Part shown: piece by piece, positions 37,561 through 46,738 of the stretch
How the letters are laid out: each line of letters starts with the position of its first letter
Numbering within the stretch: position 1 is the stretch's first letter
Assembly (NCBI RefSeq): GCF_001510715.1
Contig: NZ_LMTJ01000003.1
Coordinates: 112,972-176,971 of the forward strand
Source of the DNA: Bacillus sp. FJAT-29814
GTDB lineage: Bacteria > Bacillota > Bacilli > Bacillales > Cytobacillaceae
Reading direction: 5' to 3'
DNA: 64,000 nucleotides
Program-made: the position numbers and the translations under genes
Notes under the pieces: generated by a model
What the model was told of the DNA's origin: nothing
Databases searched by the model: none
The model's input: only the letters and a program-made list of their open reading frames with translations

Positions 37561-38769
37561 ATGGTAGTATGGAAACGGAATTTAATTGTGCTTTGGATTG
37601 GCGTCTTTTTCACTTCGGCAAGCTTTTCGATGGTTATTCCGTTTTTGCCGATTTTTCTGCCGCAAATTGGTGTGCATGAGCATATAGAAATGTGGTCTGG
37701 TTTATTATTTAGTGCGGCATTTTTTGCCGGGGCGGTCGCTTCTCCATTCTGGGGGAGCATAGCTGATAAGTATGGTAGAAAGCCGATGATCATTCGGGCT
37801 GGCATATTTCTATGTTTGATTTATACATTAACCGCCTTTGTCACCAATCCCTATCAATTATTGGCACTGAGAATTGCCCAGGGGCTGCTGACCGGATTTA
37901 TTCCGGGAGCGATTGCTTTGATTGGGACAAATACCCCAAATGAAAAAGTGGGCTATGCCTTGTCGATGATCTCCACGGCGTCGGCGTCCGGGGGAATTGT
38001 TGGCCCGCTGCTCGGAGGAACGATTGCCCACTTGGTAGGAAACCGGCTTGCGTTTGCCAGTGCCGGAGTCATTGTATTCATTTCAACCATTTTAATCATC
38101 CTATGGGTAAAAGAGGATAATTTCACGCCGAGCAAGGAGCGCGGTTCGGTTAAAAATGATTTAAAAATTGCCTGGAGAAACCGCCCTTTGATGTTGGTCC
38201 TTTTGTTAACAGTAATCACGGCAGGGTCAGTCATGACAATTGAACCAGTCCTTCCTTTATACATTGTCGAATTGGGAGGCACTAAGGAAAAAGCTTCATT
38301 GGTGGCTGGGATTGTATTCTCGCTCCCTGGAATTGCCAGTGCACTCTTTGCGCCGTTTTGGGGCAGATGGGCTGACAAAGTCGGTTTTCATCGTGTTTTG
38401 GTAATTGGACTGTTAGGCGGCGGGATCGGTACTCTCGCACAGATTGTCTTTGGGAGCATATGGGGCTTCTCTATTATCCGATTCGTCTACGGCGCCTTTT
38501 TCTGTGCGGTTTTCCCAGCATTAAACGGATTAGTTGTAAAATCAACGGCTGCCGATTTCCGAGGACGGGCCTTTAGCTTAAATCAAACTGCCAATCAAAT
38601 CGGCGGAATGTCCGGCCCGATGCTTGGAGGATTCATTGGGGGGCTTTTCCCGGTTCAAATTGTGTTTGCCACAACTGGAATCCTTCTCTTGGCAGCGATG
38701 GGCTTGGCTTATTGGAAAACCAATGCTTTTAATGGTGTAATGAAGAGAAAAGTCGCAACAAGCAAATAA
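37561..38769 (+). CDS. MFS multidrug-type efflux transporter
   Basis: This 402-residue membrane protein has twelve hydrophobic helices and a central loop near 190-205 (KEDNFTPSKERGSVKND). The MFS loop 2-3 motif is visible as GSIADKYGRKPMI (about 63-75) with a second copy GRWADKVGFHRV (about 264-275). Motif C of drug/proton antiporters appears as GGIVGPLLGG (about 142-151). This is the MdtG/NorA-like group, which exports hydrophobic cations or drugs; the substrate is unknown. A weak GGAGATGG precedes the ATG. It is monocistronic. Confidence 0.85.
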   Translation: MVVWKRNLIVLWIGVFFTSASFSMVIPFLPIFLPQIGVHEHIEMWSGLLFSAAFFAGAVASPFWGSIADKYGRKPMIIRAGIFLCLIYTLTAFVTNPYQLLALRIAQGLLTGFIPGAIALIGTNTPNEKVGYALSMISTASASGGIVGPLLGGTIAHLVGNRLAFASAGVIVFISTILIILWVKEDNFTPSKERGSVKNDLKIAWRNRPLMLVLLLTVITAGSVMTIEPVLPLYIVELGGTKEKASLVAGIVFSLPGIASALFAPFWGRWADKVGFHRVLVIGLLGGGIGTLAQIVFGSIWGFSIIRFVYGAFFCAVFPALNGLVVKSTAADFRGRAFSLNQTANQIGGMSGPMLGGFIGGLFPVQIVFATTGILLLAAMGLAYWKTNAFNGVMKRKVATSK

Positions 38770-38883
38770 TTCGTTCTGATTAGAACCTTTTTATTTGGTA
38801 TTGCATAATTTATCACTAAGAGCTCCATCAGAAAAAACCGTGGTCAGGGAACCACGGCTGAATATTCTTCAGAAGAAGTTAAT

Positions 38884-38927
38884 GAGTAATCCATCCTCGT
38901 CGGCAAGCAGGGTGGATTATTCTTTTT
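38884..38927 (+). terminator. terminator-like hairpin after the MFS gene
   Basis: A 13-bp stem with G-U pairs (38884-38896 with 38910-38922) is followed by TTTTT. A second small hairpin (CCGTGGT with ACCACGG) lies about 50 nt earlier without a T run. Confidence 0.65.
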
Positions 38928-38960
38928 GGCAAGGCATTTTCGTCATCACTCTTTTCCTTG

Positions 38961-39632
38961 TTAAGGTATTTGAATGGTTTTTATATGCTCCAAGTTCCAA
39001 TAAACCTGTTGTCCCTCGGCTGTAATTAAGGTGATTTTGTTATTACGAACCTGATGGAGCAAGCCGATTTTTTCTGGATTACCACCTCCATCAAGAATCA
39101 ATAGCTCGTTTTCTAATTTTTTTATTTGCTCATCAAAGGAGCGGGCCAGCGGTGTTGATTTCGGCATCAACGGCAGCTTTTCCTTACTTAAGGAATAAGG
39201 TGTTGTCTCCGGTGGATAAGGGATTAGCCATTTGACATGATTCATCGAGATAAACATCGTTTTGTACACGGGTGAGTGAAAAACAAAATAGTCGGTCATA
39301 ATGCTGGTTAAATAGCCATGAATCGTTTTATTTCCTGTCACATAGATTTGAACAAATAATCCTTTGGCGGCGGTAAGTGCTTTGCGAAACGAGATGGCTT
39401 CCGGCTCAATCGGTTTTTCCGAAGGTTGCGTATAAAAATCTTCTTCTTCCGAAACTGATTCTTTTAATCTTTGAACATGTACAAATGGAATATAGTAGAA
39501 GGAATTGGACTTACCGTCGAAGAGGACAATGATGTCAAGGCCGCTGTCCACTAGAACGCCCCTGTGGAAATTACCCCCTGAAATTTCAACTTCTATTTTT
39601 TTTCCTATTAAATCAACAAAATCAGTAAGCAT
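38961..39632 (-). CDS. DUF2642-type protein (spore-coat-associated family)
   Basis: This roughly 223-residue protein has two Sm-like beta stretches: LIGKKIEVEISGGNFHRGVLVD (about 8-29, shown as one stretch here only by position) and LFVQIYVTGNKTIHGYLTSI near 90-110. A shorter third one at the end reads KITLITAEGQQVYW. The Pro-rich middle has LIPYPPETTPY. DUF2642 proteins are found in Bacillus spore coats, but no function is proven. I chose the second ATG (39632), 7 nt after AAGGAGA; the first ATG abuts that site. The ArsB-like gene lies 30 nt upstream on the same strand. Confidence 0.7.
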   Translation of the reverse strand: MLTDFVDLIGKKIEVEISGGNFHRGVLVDSGLDIIVLFDGKSNSFYYIPFVHVQRLKESVSEEEDFYTQPSEKPIEPEAISFRKALTAAKGLFVQIYVTGNKTIHGYLTSIMTDYFVFHSPVYKTMFISMNHVKWLIPYPPETTPYSLSKEKLPLMPKSTPLARSFDEQIKKLENELLILDGGGNPEKIGLLHQVRNNKITLITAEGQQVYWNLEHIKTIQIP

Positions 39633-39662
39633 CTTCATTCTCCTTTTTCCTCAAAATCTTAA

Positions 39663-41027
39663 TTATTGAAGAGCACTGCCAAATAGCCAATAAACCCAAT
39701 AATATAAAACAACTAAGGTAAACAAAGTGGCAGGCGGTATGACCACGATAGTGATTTTTATATACTCCCACCAAGTAATCATGACTTTCCCTTTTCTAAC
39801 GATATGCATCCACATCAGCGTAGCAAGGGTTCCCATCGGGAGAAGCAATGATCCCATATCGCTCCCGATGACGTTGGCCAAATAGGCAATTTTCAATTCA
39901 AGCAAACTTAGATCCATATTCATTAAAGTGAGGGTTCCAACCATAAGGGCCGGATGATTATTAAAAATATTGGAGAGAACAGTTAGCAGTGTCCCCATCA
40001 TGACACTCGCATTGAGGAGACTGCCTGAAACCATCGGCTTCATTAAAGTGATCAACCAGTCAGTTAGCCCGATGTTATTGAGACCGTAGATGATGGTGTA
40101 CATACAGAAAGCGAAAACAATGATATACCACGGCGTTTTTTTTAGCATATCGGAAGGAGGTATTTTTAAATAGGCCCATCTCCAAGCTAAAAGAATAAGC
40201 GATCCAATCACGGCCATAAGAGAAACGGGAATGTGCAGGAACGAAGCAACAAATAGGCTGCATCTTACAGCAAATACAAACAATAGAACATTTCGCATAA
40301 ATCTTGAACGAGCCTTTTCCGAAGGATGTTGAATTCCTATTTGTGGCTTCAGGGGGTGGTAGGAAGAACTTGTTAACCCGGCAACCTTTGTAGGAACGGT
40401 TTTCGGTAAGATTCGTCTAAAGCGAAGGAACAAGAACCAGGTCAGCAGTAGTAACCCCAGAGTGGCCGGAACAAACATCATCGCCGTATGCAGCCACAAA
40501 TCCATATGCACAATTTTGAGGGCAATTAAGTTTACAATGTTGCTTACCCCTATCGGAGCGCTTGAAGCAGTAGCAATTAAGGCCCCTGACAATAAATACG
40601 GAATTTTTTGATGGTTTTTCAAGCCCATGTTGTTTAATAGCATGACGAGGATGGGGGTGGTGATTAAGATACTCCCGTCGTTATTAAAGAAGAGTGTCAT
40701 CAGAAAACATAATAGATTCACGTACCAGAATAAACGGACTCCTGACCCCTTTGCTTTTTCTGCGAGTTTCTCTGCCATCCAGTTAAAGAAACCAAAGCTT
40801 TCTAAGACAATCGCCATGACAATGGTGGCCATAATCGTTATGGCAGCGCCACTAATGGTTTCTGTAATAATCCCCAAGTCCGAGAGTGAGACACTTCCAA
40901 TAAGGACGACAATGACGGCTCCAATTGCGGCTGGGATGGCTTCATTGATATTTCTTGGTCTCCACAATATGAATCCGAGAGTAACCAAAAAGGTAATAAT
41001 GGTGATCCAAACGGTTAAATGAATCAT
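39663..41027 (-). CDS. ArsB/NhaD-type ion transporter
   Basis: This 454-residue integral membrane protein has 10-12 helices and belongs to the IT superfamily (ArsB/NhaD/SLC13). Typical features are the glycine/asparagine re-entrant regions LFFNNDGSILITTPILV (about 113-129) and TVLSNIFNNHPALMVGTL (about 344-361), and ASSAPIGVSNIVNLIA (about 153-168). Members carry arsenite, Na+/H+ or dicarboxylates. There is no ars operon (arsR, arsC) beside it, so arsenite is not assured. AAAGGAG lies before the ATG. The DUF2642 gene follows on the same strand. Confidence 0.8.
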   Translation of the reverse strand: MIHLTVWITIITFLVTLGFILWRPRNINEAIPAAIGAVIVVLIGSVSLSDLGIITETISGAAITIMATIVMAIVLESFGFFNWMAEKLAEKAKGSGVRLFWYVNLLCFLMTLFFNNDGSILITTPILVMLLNNMGLKNHQKIPYLLSGALIATASSAPIGVSNIVNLIALKIVHMDLWLHTAMMFVPATLGLLLLTWFLFLRFRRILPKTVPTKVAGLTSSSYHPLKPQIGIQHPSEKARSRFMRNVLLFVFAVRCSLFVASFLHIPVSLMAVIGSLILLAWRWAYLKIPPSDMLKKTPWYIIVFAFCMYTIIYGLNNIGLTDWLITLMKPMVSGSLLNASVMMGTLLTVLSNIFNNHPALMVGTLTLMNMDLSLLELKIAYLANVIGSDMGSLLLPMGTLATLMWMHIVRKGKVMITWWEYIKITIVVIPPATLFTLVVLYYWVYWLFGSALQ

Positions 41028-41323
41028 ATAAATCTCCTTTCATCTAGTTGTAAATTCAAGGTGTTTTCCTGTATTGGCATTGCCTCCATATGACATTGAT
41101 TCCGCTTATGTCCCCCCATTCCATCTATCCCTCTTGTCAGGTTGTACAATATCTATATGAATTTTGGATTAGACAGGCACTAGGTTTGTACCCTTTTTCC
41201 CCTAAATTCCACGGGAGTCTAAGAGGCTAGTCCATGGCAAATGACCCGTGGACCTTGAACTGCATGGTTGCCGGGATTATTTTTGTGATAAAATAGGTAG
41301 GAAAATAAAATCTGGAGGCTAAT

Positions 41324-41800
41324 ATGCTGACTTTTGAAGAAAAACTGGCTATCATTGAATCTTTTCCGGAGCTTGAACGTGTAAATGTATCACTCGGCCG
41401 GGTGAATTTTCAATTTAATGAAAGCGTCTATGAAAAGAAAAATGTTGTTTACCATTTACATCCGAATGGAAACGGGTTTGTTTATGCTGGCCGATTACAG
41501 GGCTATCAGACAGACGGAAAGGGCATGGCCAACATCCGCGACTATTCAGCTGAGGAATTAAAAAGGTTAATTCGGGAATCCATTCGCAGTTTGTCCGTTG
41601 AGGAAAAACCAGTGGAGGAAGTCGCTATTGTTGGGGATAACCAAGAGGAGCGATGGGTGAATAAAGAAAATCAAGTTCTTTTGTTGATTAATGAAGACGA
41701 TTTTTGGAATATCTATTTCGGCTTAAACCTGGAGGAATCCTTTGCGACATATGAGGAAGCAGAAGTGTTTCTGGTTGAGGAAGGGTTTAGACGGGGTTAA
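41324..41800 (+). CDS. hypothetical protein
   Basis: This 158-residue soluble protein was not recognised. It is acidic overall. The first half is beta-rich (VNFQFNES, KNVVYHLHPNGNGFVYAG). The middle has a helical segment (YSAEELKRLIRESIRSL), and the C-terminal half reads VLLLINEDDFWNIYFG. It begins at ATG behind a CTGGAGG site. It is monocistronic, ended by a 20-bp perfect hairpin. It looks like a genuine conserved gene rather than a chance frame. Confidence 0.65.
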   Translation: MLTFEEKLAIIESFPELERVNVSLGRVNFQFNESVYEKKNVVYHLHPNGNGFVYAGRLQGYQTDGKGMANIRDYSAEELKRLIRESIRSLSVEEKPVEEVAIVGDNQEERWVNKENQVLLLINEDDFWNIYFGLNLEESFATYEEAEVFLVEEGFRRG

Positions 41801-41820
41801 TTTTATAAGAGATGTCGTAA

Positions 41821-41867
41821 ACAAAAAAGCAAAAATGCTAGTGCAATTAGCATTTTTGCTTTTTTGT
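41821..41867. terminator. perfect bidirectional terminator
   Basis: A 20-bp perfect stem (41821-41840 with 41848-41867) with a 7-nt loop and long A and T tracts lies between convergent genes. It ends both the hypothetical gene at 41324 and the YqhV-like gene. Confidence 0.92.
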
Positions 41868-42143
41868 CTACCATCTTACCCCAATTAAAATGCAGCTTAC
41901 CCCGAGGAAGATCCACAAAATTTTTACGACCGAGATATTTCCCCCGACAAGCCCCAAAACCCCGATTGTCGTTGTCAGAATAAGGATAATCGGTCCTACC
42001 AGTGCCAATGAACTATTTACAATGAGAGCTTTTTCAATCGAATTAAATTTAAGCATCAAAAACGCGGCAAATATTTCGATGCTGCCGGAAAGTATTCTTA
42101 ATAAGGCCATTCCTAATACCACTTTTTCAATGAAAATAAACAT
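41868..42143 (-). CDS. yqhV: YqhV-like small membrane protein (DUF2619)
   Basis: This 91-residue protein has three hydrophobic helices (about 5-32, 43-66, 70-90) and family-type features: VLGMALLRILSGSIEIFAA near the N-terminus and a short ALIVNSSLALVGP linker. YqhV is a small sporulation-associated protein encoded near spoIIIA in B. subtilis, and its function is unknown. Here it stands alone, away from spoIIIA. The 3' end runs into the convergent terminator. The identification is from sequence memory. Confidence 0.7.
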   Translation of the reverse strand: MFIFIEKVVLGMALLRILSGSIEIFAAFLMLKFNSIEKALIVNSSLALVGPIILILTTTIGVLGLVGGNISVVKILWIFLGVSCILIGVRW

Positions 42144-42521
42144 ATGTACCCCCCGTCCAAGCTTTGTTTTGTGGATAGTCTACCTTCACTATGGAAACTT
42201 TTTCAGACCGCTACACATTGCCAATAAGGCGGTGTGAGCAGAGCTAGGCTTATCCTATTCCATTTCTGAAAAAGCATTTTTTTCCACTCAACTTGTCTAA
42301 AGTAATTTGTTTATGCGGCGCTCCGCCCCTTTACACTAGTAATGGTTCTGTCACATTATATGATGGCTTCCCCAATCGCAGGACAAGTTTTGCAAAAAGT
42401 TTTGAGTATCGAACAAACTCCTTCCAAAAGGCATAATTTTCTATTTGCGGGTTAAAGTAAAAAAAGGTAATGATGGCGGATGATTCCTCAGCAAGAAAAA
42501 ATAAAACTTGGGGTTTGACGA
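42144..42521. other. 378-bp spacer before the ger operon
   Basis: This gene-free stretch should hold the promoter of the ger operon. I could not identify a convincing forespore (sigma-G) promoter. No repeat or stable hairpin was noted. Confidence 0.5.
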
Positions 42522-44081
42522 ATGAAAAAATTTAAAAGAACCAGCTTTGCGCCAAAACACAAAGTTGTGGAAAGTGATGAAACGAATAAAGAGATTCAGA
42601 AGGATATAGCAGACAATATTGAAATTTTGGAAGACCTGTTCAAAGACTGTTCCGACATCGTCTTCCGGCCGTTCCTGGCTGGAAGGGTCAAGGCTTATTT
42701 ATTGTTTGTGGATGGCTTTATTGATTCTGCCGCAATTGAGATGCACGGAATACGCCAGCTAATCGAAGACCTAGAAAGCGAGCGGATTACGGCTGACATC
42801 ATAAAAGAAAGAGTTGTCTCGATTAGTTCTATTGATGAAACACCCAAATTGGATGAGGTTGTCAGCAATGTCCTGAAAGGAAATACGGTTCTGTTAGTTG
42901 ATGGTGTTACCAAGGCAATTATATTTGATGCAAAAGGCGGGAACCGCAGGGGCGTGTCAGAGCCGACAACCGAATCGCTAATCCGGGGCCCACGGGAAGG
43001 ATTTACCGAGGCATTGCGTCCTAATACTGCATTGGTCCGCCACAAAATTCGCTCAAACCGGTTAAAAATCTTATCCAAAGATATTGGGGAAGAAACCAAA
43101 ACAGGAATTGCGATCCTGTATGTCGAGGGGTTGGCACAGCCTGAACTGGTTGATGAAGTGTTATCCCGTCTTGATCGAATCAAAATTGACGGGATTTTGG
43201 AGAGCGGTTACATTGAGGAGTTTATCGAGGATAGCCCTTGGAGCACGTTCCCTCAAGTACAAAATACAGAGCGGCCAGATACGGTTGCTGCCAATCTGCT
43301 TGAAGGAAGGGTGGCCATTATCGTAGACGGGACGCCATTTGTGCTGATAATTCCGGCGACCTTTTGGCAATTTTTCCAGTCAAACGAGGATTATTACAGT
43401 CGTTTTCATATTTACACCTTTTTAAGGCTGCTAAGGGTGTTTTTCCTATTTATTGCCCTCACGTTGCCCGGAATTTACGTGGCGGTAACGACGTTTCACC
43501 AGGAAATGATACCTACATCTTTGCTATTTAGTATTGCAGCGAGCAGGGAGGCCATTCCGTTCCCGATGTTTTTTGAGGCTTTAATCATGGAAATTTCATT
43601 TGAGGCATTGCGGGAAGCGGGAGTGCGGCTGCCGCAGGTGGTCGGGCAGGCCGTTGGAATATTGGGAGCGCTCGTCATTGGGTCGGCAGCCGTTGAGGCT
43701 GGAATCGTATCGGCACCGACCGTTATCATCGTTTCGATTACAGGAATAGCCTCGTTTACCATCCCGCGCTACAACATGTCGATGTCAATCAGGATGCTTC
43801 GATTTCCGTTAATGATATTGGGCGGAATGTTTGGATTATTTGGTGTAGTATTAGGCACCCTCGTTGTATTAACCCATCTTTGCAAATTGCGTTCCTTCGG
43901 TATTCCTTACTTTTGGCCTGTCGCCCCAATCTCATTTAAGTCATTAAAAGACGTACTTGTAAGAGTGCCATGGTGGGCGATGGATCGGAGACCAAGTCAA
44001 CTGGTTAAGGAAGATAGAACAAGGCAAGCAGATAACCTCATGCCATCACCTCCAAAAGTTGGAGAGGAAGGGAGTTCATGA
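42522..44081 (+). CDS. GerA-type germinant receptor subunit A
   Basis: This 519-residue receptor subunit of the spore inner membrane has a soluble N-terminal domain (about 1-280). It includes FVDGFIDSAAIEMHGIRQL near 63, LIRGPREGFTEALRPNTALV near 158, and IVDGTPFVLIIPATF near 271. About five membrane helices follow (about 300-460), with IPFPMFFEALIMEISFEALR, then a short Pro/Lys-rich tail. It is the A subunit of a nutrient receptor that triggers germination. The stop overlaps the C gene (ATGA). The start is ATG, preceded by a weak TTGGGG. Confidence 0.9.
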   Translation: MKKFKRTSFAPKHKVVESDETNKEIQKDIADNIEILEDLFKDCSDIVFRPFLAGRVKAYLLFVDGFIDSAAIEMHGIRQLIEDLESERITADIIKERVVSISSIDETPKLDEVVSNVLKGNTVLLVDGVTKAIIFDAKGGNRRGVSEPTTESLIRGPREGFTEALRPNTALVRHKIRSNRLKILSKDIGEETKTGIAILYVEGLAQPELVDEVLSRLDRIKIDGILESGYIEEFIEDSPWSTFPQVQNTERPDTVAANLLEGRVAIIVDGTPFVLIIPATFWQFFQSNEDYYSRFHIYTFLRLLRVFFLFIALTLPGIYVAVTTFHQEMIPTSLLFSIAASREAIPFPMFFEALIMEISFEALREAGVRLPQVVGQAVGILGALVIGSAAVEAGIVSAPTVIIVSITGIASFTIPRYNMSMSIRMLRFPLMILGGMFGLFGVVLGTLVVLTHLCKLRSFGIPYFWPVAPISFKSLKDVLVRVPWWAMDRRPSQLVKEDRTRQADNLMPSPPKVGEEGSS

Positions 44082-45235
44082 TGAGAAAAATACGTTTCCT
44101 GCTGATCCTTCCCTGTTTCTCCGTTTTGTTAACCGGTTGTTGGGACCGGACAGAAATTAACGATAATGCCTATGTGGTTGCATCCGGTGTCGATAAAGGA
44201 GAAAAAAACAAAGTCCGATTTTCTGTTCAAATTCCACTTCCAAGCTCCCTGGGCGGTGCCGGGTCTAGCGGTGGCGGTGGCGGAACGAGTGGGGAAGGAC
44301 CTACATTAATAACCCAGGGAACAGGAAAAAACATCCGGGAAGCAATGGAAGATATCCAAATTAGATTATCAAGACAGCTGTTTTTTGCCCATCGCAGGGT
44401 CATCATTATCGGTGAAGATTTGGCGAAAGATGGAATTGCAGAAGTAGTCCGTGCGGTTTTCATGCAGCCGCAGTCCCGATTGTCAACCTATCTAGCGATA
44501 TCAAAAGGAGATGCAGTGAAAATGCTAGAGGCACAGCCTAGAATGGAACAATTTTCAGCTGAGGCTATCAGAGAAATGGCCAAGGCCAGTTCAAACAGGA
44601 CTGTAATGGATGTGCTTCAGGATTTGCAACGGCCAGGAAAAGACCCAATTGTCCCCGTTATCGAAACAACTGGCACCCTTAAACAAGATGATAAGGGCAA
44701 GGAGGTTGTCATGAGACAATTTGCAGTACTGAAACAAGATAAACTTTCGTTTTTTACGAACGAAAAGGAAACCCAAGGGGTACTTTGGCTTCTTGGAAAA
44801 ATGAAAAAGAAATCCTTCACCTTCTCCACGATGGAAAATAAGGAAATTACCCTGCAAATTATTGATAATCATGTCAAAACGGATTTGCGCATGGAAGCTG
44901 GAAAGCCGGTGTTTGAATTAAAAATCCGTGCAACCGGAACCATGCTTGAAAATGAACCAAACCTAAGAATAGAGGATCCGAAGACGTATTATATGATTAT
45001 CCGAAAAATGGAAAAGGAAATAGAAACAAATGTGAATCAAATTTTACGGCATTCCCTTTCTGAAGGGATCGATTTTTATGGTTTTGGCTGGCATTTATAT
45101 AAAAACCGATACCAAAGCTGGGAGAAGGAATGGAAGAAGGAGTGGGAACGGCTCTTGCCGCAATTGAAGGTTAAGGTTATAGTCGATGCTGATATTCAGA
45201 GAAGGATGAACTCAGGAAAGATCGAGAAGGGATGA
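44078..45235 (+). CDS. GerC-type germinant receptor lipoprotein
   Basis: This 385-residue Ger(x)C-family lipoprotein has a signal peptide ending in the lipobox LLTGC (Cys at about 21), followed by the family hallmark WDRTEIND. A Gly/Ser-rich loop (GGAGSSGGGGGTSG) lies near 62-75. The rest is a mixed alpha/beta outer-leaflet domain with LSRQLFFAHRRVIIIGE. It anchors to the outer face of the spore inner membrane as part of the receptor. It overlaps the A gene by 4 nt; a second in-frame ATG lies at 44081. A short gene follows after 4 nt. Confidence 0.88.
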   Translation: MMRKIRFLLILPCFSVLLTGCWDRTEINDNAYVVASGVDKGEKNKVRFSVQIPLPSSLGGAGSSGGGGGTSGEGPTLITQGTGKNIREAMEDIQIRLSRQLFFAHRRVIIIGEDLAKDGIAEVVRAVFMQPQSRLSTYLAISKGDAVKMLEAQPRMEQFSAEAIREMAKASSNRTVMDVLQDLQRPGKDPIVPVIETTGTLKQDDKGKEVVMRQFAVLKQDKLSFFTNEKETQGVLWLLGKMKKKSFTFSTMENKEITLQIIDNHVKTDLRMEAGKPVFELKIRATGTMLENEPNLRIEDPKTYYMIIRKMEKEIETNVNQILRHSLSEGIDFYGFGWHLYKNRYQSWEKEWKKEWERLLPQLKVKVIVDADIQRRMNSGKIEKG

Positions 45236-45239
45236 CAAA

Positions 45240-45464
45240 ATGTACCAAAGTATAGTTGTAATTTGGCTGTCACTTTTCATTTATATATTGATTTCATTGA
45301 AAGCCAAAATCATCGGAAAAAAAGAGCGAAAATGGATGTATCTATTGGTCGCCGTAGCATTAGGCTTCTCCATCTTGGCCGGACTCAATATTTCACTGCA
45401 CGGTGTGACCACGTTTATGAATCATACATTTGGCAGACTTTCAAGAATGGTTGTGAATATATGA
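45240..45464 (+). CDS. GerD-subunit-like small membrane protein of the ger operon
   Basis: This 74-residue protein has two hydrophobic helices (about 5-20 and 33-52) separated by a basic loop (KAKIIGKKERKW). Small two-helix D proteins occur in many germinant-receptor operons and modulate receptor output. This one sits between C and B, and its stop overlaps the B start (ATGA at 45461), so B is translated by coupling. The ATG has AGAAGGGA upstream. It is easy to miss because a longer frame covers it. Confidence 0.7.
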   Translation: MYQSIVVIWLSLFIYILISLKAKIIGKKERKWMYLLVAVALGFSILAGLNISLHGVTTFMNHTFGRLSRMVVNI

Positions 45465-46561
45465 CCCAGAGAATATCCAATCTACAATTAATTTTATTGG
45501 TCGCCAATTTTATATTCTCGGCTTTCATCATTAGCCTGCCGCAAATCGTTGTTCATGTTGGTGCCCAGAATTCTTGGCTCGTTCCGATTATTTTGTTTCC
45601 TGTCTTCTGGCTGGTTGTCTATGTGCTTCTTGGGAAAAGAAGAAATATCGATCATGTTAAGGATCTGTTTGCGATTGGAAAGAAAAGCAGGGGGATGGAG
45701 AAAGTCTTTATTCTCGTCTTCTTTCTCTTTGTGTCGATTGCTTTTTTGGCGGACCTGCGAGCCTTGTTGGATTTTATTGCTTCCGTGCTGTTGCCGAGTA
45801 CACCGTTGGACATTTTAATGATCCTGACCATTTTCATTATCGTTTACATCAGTATGGCGGGTTTGGAGGTAATATCAAGGATCAATAGCATCCATTTTTT
45901 TATTTTAGTGATAACCGTATTATCATTGCCCTTGCTATTATTGAATGAGTGGGAGCCAGGAAATTTAAAACCGCTTCCCAGCATTTCCAATATAATGGAT
46001 ATAATGAAATCCGCCTATTTTACATCTTCATGGCTGGGAGAGATGATTCTATTTTTGATTATCATTGCGAGCGTGAATCCTCTAAAGGAAGCAAGAAAGG
46101 CAGTCATTAGTGGGACGGCGCTAGGTTTTCTTCTAGTTTTCATCACCCTATTCATGGAAATCATTGTTTTAGGTACGAATATCGTTATGGAAACCACGTA
46201 TCCAACGTACATTCTGATCCAACAAATTAATATCACTGATTTTTTGGACAGACTTGATTTAGTATTAGTGTCAGTATGGATCCCTTGCATGGTAACAAAA
46301 TTAGCCTACATGCTTTATGCGATTAATTATTGCCTTGGTTTTTTCTATAAATCGAATACCAATAAGTTTTTGTTCCCGATTTCTTTCATTTTTGGATTCC
46401 TATCGCTGCTGTTATTTAAAAATAGCATGGAGCATACTCATTTTTCTTTCTTTTCATGGGCTTCACTGGGACTTGGGTTGGAAGTGATCCTGATTTTATT
46501 GTTTCTCTTTGTCAGGAGAAGTGCTAGTAAACACCATGAGAAGTCGTTAAACTCAATGTGA
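45461..46561 (+). CDS. GerB-type germinant receptor subunit B
   Basis: This 366-residue membrane protein of the APC-like GerAB/ArcD/ProY family has ten helices, beginning ISNLQLILLVANFIFSAFI. The B subunit is thought to bind the germinant in its membrane core. I chose ATG at 45461, overlapping the small D gene by 4 nt. A longer frame from 45263 lies wholly over D and has no site. It ends the operon order A, C, D, B. Two weak hairpins follow (46596-46614 and 46624-46642), the second with T residues. Confidence 0.88.
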   Translation: MTQRISNLQLILLVANFIFSAFIISLPQIVVHVGAQNSWLVPIILFPVFWLVVYVLLGKRRNIDHVKDLFAIGKKSRGMEKVFILVFFLFVSIAFLADLRALLDFIASVLLPSTPLDILMILTIFIIVYISMAGLEVISRINSIHFFILVITVLSLPLLLLNEWEPGNLKPLPSISNIMDIMKSAYFTSSWLGEMILFLIIIASVNPLKEARKAVISGTALGFLLVFITLFMEIIVLGTNIVMETTYPTYILIQQINITDFLDRLDLVLVSVWIPCMVTKLAYMLYAINYCLGFFYKSNTNKFLFPISFIFGFLSLLLFKNSMEHTHFSFFSWASLGLGLEVILILLFLFVRRSASKHHEKSLNSM

Positions 46562-46595
46562 TTAAGGGATTCCTTCATTGCCTGTTACAAAAAAA

Positions 46596-46655
46596 ACACG
46601 GTTTTCCACTGTGTCAGATTGGCGAGAAAGGGTCTTTTTCTCGGCGATTTTATTT
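46596..46655 (+). terminator. weak hairpins after the ger operon
   Basis: ACACGGT pairs with ACTGTGT (46596-46614), and GAGAAA pairs with TTTCTC (46624-46642) followed by a TTTTATTT stretch. Either may end the ger transcript; neither is strong. Confidence 0.4.
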
Positions 46656-46738
46656 AAATTGCCCCTGATAATGGCCTGTTGATTTCCGCTCCACAAGAAA
46701 GTTTCTGTAGAATAGGCACCGGACGACTAGAAGCTGTA

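Noticed and set aside
38795..39025. 76-codon ORF after the MFS gene
   Set aside because: It crosses the terminator hairpins, overlaps the end of the DUF2642 gene on the other strand, and lacks a start site.
45263..45460. N-terminal extension of the GerB frame
   Set aside because: It lies wholly over the small D gene and lacks a start site. The ATG at 45461 overlaps the D stop in the usual coupled manner.
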